Source: CAWEPK01 sp049521495 (GTDB taxonomy: Bacteria > Desulfobacterota > Syntrophorhabdia > Syntrophorhabdales > WCHB1-27). Taken from it: 5,445 nucleotides of DNA. Positions 1 to 3,093 of the stretch are shown piece after piece. The notes beneath the pieces are model-generated. The model was not told where the DNA came from. It did no database searches and saw only the letters and a list, made by a program, of their open reading frames with translations. Numbering within the stretch: position 1 is the stretch's first letter; each line of letters starts with the position of its first letter. Location: the NCBI GenBank assembly GCA_049521495.1, contig JBEKOT010000160.1, forward strand, positions 1 to 5,445. Reading direction: 5' to 3'. Made by a program: the position numbers and the translations under genes.

Positions 1-119
1 ATGCGGTCAAGATAGAAGAGAACACTCTCTTCACGGAAGAGTTGTCGCCCACCGTGGCCGCGGTGGTCCCCCTCCTGGCAAAACGCATTATCCAGGACCT
101 CGACGGACCCCATAGTTAA
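1..119 (+). CDS. 3' end of a gene, possibly a hydrogenase maturation protease (partial)
   Basis: An open frame enters from the left edge (codons from base 3) and ends at TAA 117-119, giving 38 residues that begin AVKIEENTLF. The tail carries the pattern F-x3-LSP-x-V-x4-P followed by a hydrophobic amphipathic stretch (LLAKRIIQDL). From memory, this resembles the last helix of HybD/HupD-type hydrogenase maturation endopeptidases, which cleave the C-terminus of the NiFe large subunit and often end in an 'LSPEVxAAVP' segment. The catalytic part lies outside the window, so the identification is tentative. A rubredoxin follows downstream, and rubredoxins (HupI/HoxR) do occur in hydrogenase gene clusters, which is weak contextual support. 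It could equally be an unrelated protein with an amphipathic C-terminal helix. That the frame is coding is more secure than the family name. Confidence 0.45.
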   Translation, partial: AVKIEENTLFTEELSPTVAAVVPLLAKRIIQDLDGPHS

Positions 120-199
120 AAGGAGCTGCCTCCCGGCGCATGCTTTCCTGCCTTTTCCTAACCTGCATATAACGTACTGCCATGGCGCCGGCGGCCGCC

Positions 200-228
200 T
201 TGCTTTCAGCCCGTTCTTCCCCTATAAT
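200..228 (+). promoter_or_regulatory. Sigma70-type promoter for rubredoxin-purC
   Basis: A perfect TATAAT -10 box at 223-228 lies exactly 17 bp downstream of TTGCTT at 200-205, which matches the TTG half of the -35 consensus. The start of transcription would fall near 235, leaving a leader of about 70 nt before the rubredoxin ATG. It reads in the right direction for the operon and lies outside coding sequence. Confidence 0.55.
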
Positions 229-289
229 GTGAGCTGCGTGCGGGTTTCGGGAGTCCTGGGCATTCGGCAATCGGCCAAAAAAGCGTAAC

Positions 290-296
290 AGGAGGT
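290..296 (+). promoter_or_regulatory. Ribosome binding site of rubredoxin
   Basis: AGGAGGT lies 7 nt before the ATG at 304. It fixes the start of a gene that is too short to be found by length filters. Confidence 0.8.
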
Positions 297-303
297 AGGC
301 ACT

Positions 304-465
304 ATGGCAAGCTACAGGTGCGTGGTGTGCGGCTACATCTATAATCCTGCCGAAGGAGATCCGGCCTCAGGGATAGCGCCGGGCACGGCTTTCGATGATC
401 TGCCCGATTCTTGGGTATGTCCCGTGTGCGGCGCACCGAAGACGGAATTCGAAAAAGAGGGATAG
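304..465 (+). CDS. Rubredoxin
   Basis: A 53-residue cytoplasmic electron-transfer protein that binds one iron through four cysteines. The two knuckles are clear: C6-V-V-C9-G-Y near the N-terminus and C39-P-V-C42-G-A-P-K near the C-terminus. The family's other conserved features are present: Y11 and Y13, the D/G-rich loop, 'FDDLPDSWVCP' with W37, and the usual total length of 52-54 residues. The ATG at 304 follows a strong AGGAGGT site by 7 nt. The stop codon is 10 nt before the purC start, so the two genes are very probably co-transcribed from the promoter at 200-228. In anaerobes rubredoxin passes electrons to rubrerythrin, superoxide reductase or rubredoxin:oxygen oxidoreductase; none of these partners is in the window. 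A hydrogenase-linked role is possible if the upstream fragment really is a hydrogenase protease, but the sequence itself is that of an ordinary rubredoxin. Confidence 0.95.
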   Translation: MASYRCVVCGYIYNPAEGDPASGIAPGTAFDDLPDSWVCPVCGAPKTEFEKEG

Positions 466-475
466 GGGGGAAAGA

Positions 476-1267
476 ATGCTTCTGGAGACAAAGCTGGCGG
501 GTCTCGGGGTGCCGAAAAAGGGGAAGGTGCGGGACATTTACGATCTGGACGATACACTTCTCATCGTTGCGACCGACCGCGTGTCCGCCTTCGACGTGGT
601 ACTGCCTACGGGTATACCGGACAAGGGCAAGGTTCTCAACCAGCTTTCCCTTTTCTGGTTCCGTGCGATGGGCATGATAGTAAGGAAGGCAAAGCCCTTT
701 CCCGCCGAATGTGTCGTAAGGGGGTATCTGGCCGGCTCCGGCTGGACCGAGTACAGGGAGAAGGGGACGGTCTGCGGCGTCAGGCTGCCCGCCGACCTGC
801 GGGAGTCGGAGCGCCTTCCCGAATCGATTTTTACGCCCACCACCAAGGCAGAGACAGGACACGACGAGGCAGTCTCCATGGAGCAGCTCCGCGAACTCCT
901 GGGGGACAGACAGGCGGAGGAGCTGAAGTCCCTCAGCATCATGATCTACAACAGGGCAGCCGCCTTTGCGGAGACAAAGGGTATCCTCATAGCCGACACA
1001 AAATTCGAATTCGGCATCGCCGATGGCGAAACGATCCTGATCGACGAGGCGCTGACGCCGGATTCGTCGAGGTTCTGGTCGGCGAAGGATTACAAGCCGG
1101 GCAAGGGGCAGGACAGCTTTGATAAGCAGATAGTGAGGGACTATCTGAACACCCTCGATTGGGACAAGACCTATCCCGGCCCTGGCCTGCCGCCGGAGAT
1201 CATCGAGAAGACAGCCGGGCGATACCGGGAAATATTTGAGATACTCACGGAAAGCCCCCTTCGGTAG
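476..1267 (+). CDS. purC: Phosphoribosylaminoimidazole-succinocarboxamide (SAICAR) synthase, shortened in the N-lobe
   Basis: PurC joins CAIR and aspartate with ATP to make SAICAR in de novo purine synthesis, in the cytoplasm. The 263-residue product shows the family's landmarks: GKVRDIYDL (16-24, nucleotide-binding loop), DRVSAFDVVLP (34-44), ECVVRGYLAGSGW (78-90), FTPTTKAE (119-126) with HDE (129-131), DTKFEFG (174-180), LTPDSSRFW (193-201) and FDKQIVRDYL (215-224). This is the longer yeast Ade1-like type rather than the E. coli type. The ATG at 476 is chosen because homology begins there and a purine-rich site (464-474) precedes it; an upstream in-frame start would overlap rubredoxin. Oddity: after LFWF (59-62) the protein goes straight to RAMGMIVRKA, whereas relatives, as I recall them, have about 30-40 more residues there, including an 'NHL'-like strand. 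Typical length is about 290-300 residues. The reading frame is intact, so it may be a compact natural form, a disabled enzyme or an assembly deletion. Confidence 0.95.
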   Translation: MLLETKLAGLGVPKKGKVRDIYDLDDTLLIVATDRVSAFDVVLPTGIPDKGKVLNQLSLFWFRAMGMIVRKAKPFPAECVVRGYLAGSGWTEYREKGTVCGVRLPADLRESERLPESIFTPTTKAETGHDEAVSMEQLRELLGDRQAEELKSLSIMIYNRAAAFAETKGILIADTKFEFGIADGETILIDEALTPDSSRFWSAKDYKPGKGQDSFDKQIVRDYLNTLDWDKTYPGPGLPPEIIEKTAGRYREIFEILTESPLR

Positions 1268-1307
1268 CGAGGCGGTCCGAGGACATTGTTTCAAAGGGAT
1301 AGGTGGG

Positions 1308-1334
1308 GCACAGGGTCCTTCGAGGACCCTGTGC
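1308..1334. terminator. 12-bp hairpin between convergent purC and hup
   Basis: GCACAGGGTCCT (1308-1319) and AGGACCCTGTGC (1323-1334) are perfect inverted copies around a 3-nt loop. The hairpin lies alone in the 79-bp gap between two converging genes, as expected for a shared bidirectional terminator. No run of T follows on either strand (GTTCACTATTACC on +, and a C/T-mixed run on -), so it may be a non-canonical terminator or a 3'-end stabilising structure rather than a textbook intrinsic terminator. Confidence 0.65.
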
Positions 1335-1346
1335 GTTCACTATTAC

Positions 1347-1619
1347 CTAAGCCAGGGCGTCTTTCATTGCGCTTGCCGGCGAAAATTTCGGCGCTTTCTT
1401 CGCCTGAATCTTGATCTCCTTGCCTGTTCGCGGATTTCTGCCGGTCCGGGCCTTCCTCTGGACGACTGAAAAGGTGCCGAACCCCGTAACCGTTACGCGG
1501 TCACCCTTTTTCAAAGACTCCTTTACCGCAGCCACGAAAGAATCGATCGCCTTCTCTGCCTGGGTCTTCTTGATCGCCGCACCCGCTGCCACCTTGTCTA
1601 CAAGATCCTTTTTCGTCAT
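1347..1619 (-). CDS. hup: DNA-binding protein HU (HU/IHF family)
   Basis: A 90-residue basic histone-like protein that binds and bends DNA as a dimer and compacts the nucleoid. The N-terminal helical dimerisation part reads MTKKDLVDKVA and is followed by helix 2 (about 19-37). The signature GFGTF lies at 46-50 and the beta-arm motif GRNPRTG at 60-66, with the DNA-intercalating proline P63. The end KFSPASAMKDALA corresponds to the usual 'KFKPGKALKDAV', with serine/alanine in place of the common G-K pair. Length is standard. It follows HU rather than IHF because the arm carries the plain GRNPxTG sequence and the C-terminus is not extended; the assignment between HU paralogs cannot be made. It has a full-strength Shine-Dalgarno site and its own promoter at 1664-1692. 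It stands alone, convergent with purC and divergent from rpsU. Confidence 0.97.
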   Translation of the reverse strand: MTKKDLVDKVAAGAAIKKTQAEKAIDSFVAAVKESLKKGDRVTVTGFGTFSVVQRKARTGRNPRTGKEIKIQAKKAPKFSPASAMKDALA

Positions 1620-1625
1620 TCCCCT

Positions 1626-1635
1626 TCACCTCCTT
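1626..1635 (-). promoter_or_regulatory. Full-length Shine-Dalgarno site of hup
   Basis: Read on the minus strand, AAGGAGGTGA ends 6 nt before the hup ATG. It is complementary over ten bases to the standard 3' end of 16S rRNA, which points to very high translation, as expected for an abundant nucleoid protein. Confidence 0.8.
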
Positions 1636-1663
1636 TCTTTTACGATTGGCGTTTTCATTTGTA

Positions 1664-1692
1664 ATTATAATCTCTTCAGGGAACATTGTACG
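1664..1692 (-). promoter_or_regulatory. Promoter of hup
   Basis: On the minus strand a perfect TATAAT (1669 down to 1664) is preceded, at a 17-bp spacing, by CGTACA (1692 down to 1687), which matches only the ACA half of the -35 consensus. The transcript would start near 1657 and give a leader of about 38 nt containing the strong ribosome binding site. The position and -10 are good; the -35 is weak. Confidence 0.45.
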
Positions 1693-1796
1693 TGTTTTTC
1701 AAGCATAATGGAACAAAAATCCATCCTTAACGGTCGAAAAGATGGAAATTATCGAATAGGCGTCTTAATTTATCATTGGTCATGGAAAGGGCGGCG

Positions 1797-1825
1797 TTGC
1801 CTTTACACGATGAATATGTTATCCT
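1797..1825 (+). promoter_or_regulatory. Promoter of rpsU with extended -10
   Basis: TTGCCT (1797-1802) and TATCCT (1820-1825) are separated by 17 bp, and a TG at 1817-1818 just before the -10 forms the extended -10 (TGTTATCCT). This is the best rightward promoter in the hup-rpsU gap. The predicted start near 1832 lies about 165 nt upstream of the rpsU start codon. Confidence 0.5.
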
Positions 1826-1831
1826 ACCTCC

Positions 1832-1996
1832 TGATATTTCTTCTGTTTCTGAAGCTCCCGTTCTTTTCCGTTTCAAAGAACTCACGAACAGAGAGATACC
1901 CAAAGATGTAAAGACGAAAAGGGCAGAACGTAACAGGTATTTGAGCGACCCGGACGAAGGACGGCAAAGCACGAGAAGGAAAGAAAAGAGGTAAGC
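1832..1996 (+). promoter_or_regulatory. Predicted long 5' leader of rpsU
   Basis: If the promoter at 1797-1825 is used, the rpsU mRNA carries a leader of about 165 nt. It contains one clear local hairpin, GTTCTTT (1860-1866) with AAAGAAC (1875-1881) around an 8-nt loop, followed by a purine-rich segment up to the ribosome binding site. Long leaders of ribosomal protein genes often bind the protein for feedback control. No established leader motif is recognised here, so a regulatory role is an inference from length and position. Confidence 0.3.
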
Positions 1997-2203
1997 GTGG
2001 CAGACGTAGAAGTAAACGACGGCAACATCGAGAAGGCAATCAAGGCGCTCAAGCGCATGCTCCAGAGAGAGGGCGTCCTCAAGGAGATCAAGAGAAGGAG
2101 CTTTTACGAGAAACCATCCGAAAGGGAGAGGCGGAAGGAAAGGGAGGCCAGGAAGCGGCGGCTCCGGGCGGAGAGGAGAAAACATGCCTCCGGCAGGGAG
2201 TGA
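1997..2203 (+). CDS. rpsU: 30S ribosomal protein S21
   Basis: S21 sits on the small ribosomal subunit near the anti-Shine-Dalgarno end of 16S rRNA and takes part in initiation. The 68-residue product has the family layout: a short N-terminal strand (ADVEVNDGN), the helix EKAIKALKRMLQREGVLKE, the signature IKRRSFYEKPSERE (about 31-44), and a long Arg/Lys-rich C-terminal helix. Deltaproteobacterial S21 proteins are commonly of about this length. The start is GTG at 1997, because homology begins there; GAGGT (1988-1992) precedes it at short spacing (4 nt), so initiation may be less than optimal. The TAA of a short upstream open frame lies 2 nt before the GTG, but that frame is probably not coding. 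The gene converges on the SDR gene with 24 bp between the stop codons and no visible terminator hairpin with a T-run. Confidence 0.95.
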   Translation: MADVEVNDGNIEKAIKALKRMLQREGVLKEIKRRSFYEKPSERERRKEREARKRRLRAERRKHASGRE

Positions 2204-2227
2204 GATGGCGGCTCCGTCCTATTGAAC

Positions 2228-2965
2228 TTAAATCCCCCACCCTCCCGATACGACGATAGTCGTGCCGGTCACGTAAGAGCTATCGCCGGATGCAAGGAAA
2301 GCGGCGACCCTTGCGACTTCGTCCGGCTCCCCCATCCTTCCAAGAAGCGTTTGCGCTACAATAGGCGCTCTGTACTTCTCAGGCATCCGCTCCATCGGCG
2401 GAGTGCGTATGATGCCGGGTACTATAGCGTTGACCGTCACCCCCTCCCGCCCTGCTTCTCGCGCGACGGTCTTCGTCAACCCTATGACCGCAGCCTTTGC
2501 CGTACAGTAGGCTGCCTCCCCTTTGGCGCCTGAAAGACCGTAAATCGAGCTGATGTTGATAATTCTGCCCCACCCGGCATTTCGCATGTCAGGCAGGAGG
2601 AGTCTCACAAGGAGGAAAGGGACTACCACGTGTATCCCCAGTACATCGTTGAAGGCCTTTCGGTCCACCCTGGACGTAGTGCCCGGCCGGTCAAAGCCCG
2701 CGTTGTTGACCAGTATATCGATCAACCCTTCACCTTTGAGCGCCTCCACGAGGCGCGTAAGTTTCCCCGTGTGCATCAAGTCGATGAGGTGGCCTTCGGC
2801 CCTCCCGCCCCGTAAGGTTATGGCCTCAACGACCGTAGGCAGCGTACGTCTATTCTTGTCGAGGAGTATAAGGGCAGCGCCCTTTTCCGCGAAGAACTCT
2901 GCGCAGGCCCGGCCGATTCCCTGGCCCGCCCCAGTGATCAACGCCCTATGCCCGGAGAGGTCCAT
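2228..2965 (-). CDS. FabG-like short-chain dehydrogenase/reductase (classical SDR)
   Basis: A 245-residue cytoplasmic NAD(P)-dependent oxidoreductase of the classical SDR family, close in form to 3-oxoacyl-ACP reductase (FabG) and 3-hydroxybutyrate/acyl-CoA dehydrogenases. Visible are the cofactor loop TGAGQGIG (11-18), D36 at the end of strand 2 (LLDKN), D62, NNAG (87-90), the catalytic serine in ISSIYG (S140), YCTAK (Y153, K157), the PG motif after strand 6 (VPGIIRT) and the C-terminal SGG. An acidic residue at the end of strand 2 favours NAD(H) over NADP(H) by general SDR rules. The asparagine of the usual N-S-Y-K tetrad is replaced by H112 (GIHVVVPF). ATG 2965 is chosen because it starts at the conserved MDLSGHRALITG and has GGAAGGAA (2971-2978) before it; a longer GTG-initiated frame adds 33 residues without homology. 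Substrate cannot be told. It is divergent from the DUF362 operon. Confidence 0.9.
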   Translation of the reverse strand: MDLSGHRALITGAGQGIGRACAEFFAEKGAALILLDKNRRTLPTVVEAITLRGGRAEGHLIDLMHTGKLTRLVEALKGEGLIDILVNNAGFDRPGTTSRVDRKAFNDVLGIHVVVPFLLVRLLLPDMRNAGWGRIINISSIYGLSGAKGEAAYCTAKAAVIGLTKTVAREAGREGVTVNAIVPGIIRTPPMERMPEKYRAPIVAQTLLGRMGEPDEVARVAAFLASGDSSYVTGTTIVVSGGWGI

Positions 2966-2970
2966 ATTGG

Positions 2971-2978
2971 TTCCTTCC
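2971..2978 (-). promoter_or_regulatory. Ribosome binding site that fixes the SDR start
   Basis: GGAAGGAA on the minus strand ends 5 nt before the ATG at 2963-2965. It supports this start over the 33-codon longer frame that opens with GTG at 3064 and has no such site. Confidence 0.6.
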
Positions 2979-2980
2979 CT

Positions 2981-3010
2981 ATTGTAAGCGAGGACCGGGG
3001 CAGATGGCAA
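2981..3010 (-). promoter_or_regulatory. Candidate promoter of the SDR gene
   Basis: On the minus strand TTGCCA (3010-3005; 5 of 6 to consensus) and TACAAT (2986-2981; 5 of 6) are 18 bp apart. Consensus quality is high, but transcription would start near 2974, inside the ribosome binding site, leaving a leader of only about 9 nt. Either the start is slightly further upstream, the leader is very short, or the match is fortuitous. Confidence 0.4.
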
Positions 3011-3068
3011 TAGCGCTGCTTGGCAGAAGACGGCGGCCGCCGGTCGCGAAAATAGCCGGGCCACGCTG

Positions 3069-3093
3069 AGACATGGTATACTAACCCATGTCT
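3069..3093. promoter_or_regulatory. Perfect 8-bp inverted repeat over the DUF362 promoter and start codon (candidate operator)
   Basis: AGACATGG (3069-3076) and CCATGTCT (3086-3093) are exact inverted copies separated by 9 bp. The spacer contains the -10 hexamer TATACT, the left arm supplies the TG of the extended -10, and the right arm contains the ATG of the DUF362 gene at 3088. A protein dimer bound here would block promoter opening, which is the usual geometry of a repressor operator. As RNA, if transcription began upstream, the same bases could fold and hide the start codon. The repressor, if any, is not encoded in the window. Confidence 0.5.
3074..3082 (+). promoter_or_regulatory. Extended -10 promoter of the DUF362 operon
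   Basis: TGGTATACT (3074-3082) is an extended -10 (TGn + TATACT, 5 of 6). No good -35 is present at 17 bp spacing, which extended -10 promoters can tolerate. The start of transcription would fall at about 3088-3090, i.e. on the ATG itself, so the message would be leaderless or nearly so if translation begins at 3088. Confidence 0.4.

Larger units (their letters stand above)
120..303 (+). other. Intergenic region upstream of the rubredoxin-purC operon
   Basis: No convincing gene was found in these 184 bases. It holds a short, very GC-rich self-complementary patch (184-199) followed by a pyrimidine-rich stretch without a T-run, then a sigma70-like promoter (200-228) and the rubredoxin ribosome binding site (290-296). 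A minus-strand open frame exists here but starts at TTG with no ribosome binding site and runs into the preceding gene, so it is not called. Confidence 0.6.
1620..1996. other. 377-bp divergent regulatory region between hup and rpsU
   Basis: This is the only gene-free stretch over 300 bases and it is clearly richer in A+T than the flanking genes. From left to right it holds the hup ribosome binding site (1626-1635), a minus-strand promoter for hup (1664-1692), about 100 bp of AT-rich DNA with a weak inverted repeat (TCCATC / GATGGA in 1720-1750) to which I attach no function, a plus-strand promoter for rpsU (1797-1825), and the predicted rpsU leader (about 1832-1996). A 72-codon open frame beginning at TTG 1776 covers part of it, but it starts upstream of the promoter, has no ribosome binding site and resembles no family known to me. 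Confidence 0.6.

Noticed and set aside
184..199. GC-only self-complementary patch before the rubredoxin promoter, considered as a terminator of the upstream gene
   Set aside because: The possible stems are short and compete with each other, and no T-run follows; it is not distinguishable from chance in GC-rich DNA.
88..270. Minus-strand 60-codon open frame upstream of rubredoxin
   Set aside because: It begins with TTG, has no ribosome binding site, runs into the upstream gene's coding end and resembles no family; it also covers a good plus-strand promoter.
302..1294. Very long minus-strand open frame (330 codons) opposite purC and rubredoxin
   Set aside because: It mirrors two genes with unmistakable family motifs; GC-rich coding DNA often leaves such antisense frames open. 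It has no family resemblance.
1825..1993. TACCTC (1825-1830) could pair with the rpsU ribosome binding site GAGGTA (1988-1993)
   Set aside because: TACCTC overlaps the end of the -10 box and lies before the predicted transcript start, so it would not be in the mRNA.
1776..1994. Plus-strand 72-codon open frame ending 2 nt before rpsU
   Set aside because: TTG start with no ribosome binding site, begins upstream of the predicted rpsU promoter, shifts from AT-rich to purine-rich composition along its length and has no recognisable motif. Translational coupling with rpsU cannot be excluded, but the evidence does not support a gene.
1727..2185. Minus-strand 152-codon open frame opposite rpsU
   Set aside because: It is the antisense of the basic S21 gene and its leader; the proline- and leucine-rich composition is what antisense of Arg/Lys-rich sequence gives.
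2966..3064. N-terminal extension of the SDR that looks like a signal peptide (33 residues from GTG 3064)
   Set aside because: The hydrophobic, alanine-rich stretch is translated intergenic DNA that holds promoter elements; classical SDRs of this kind are cytoplasmic and the ATG at 2965 has its own ribosome binding site.
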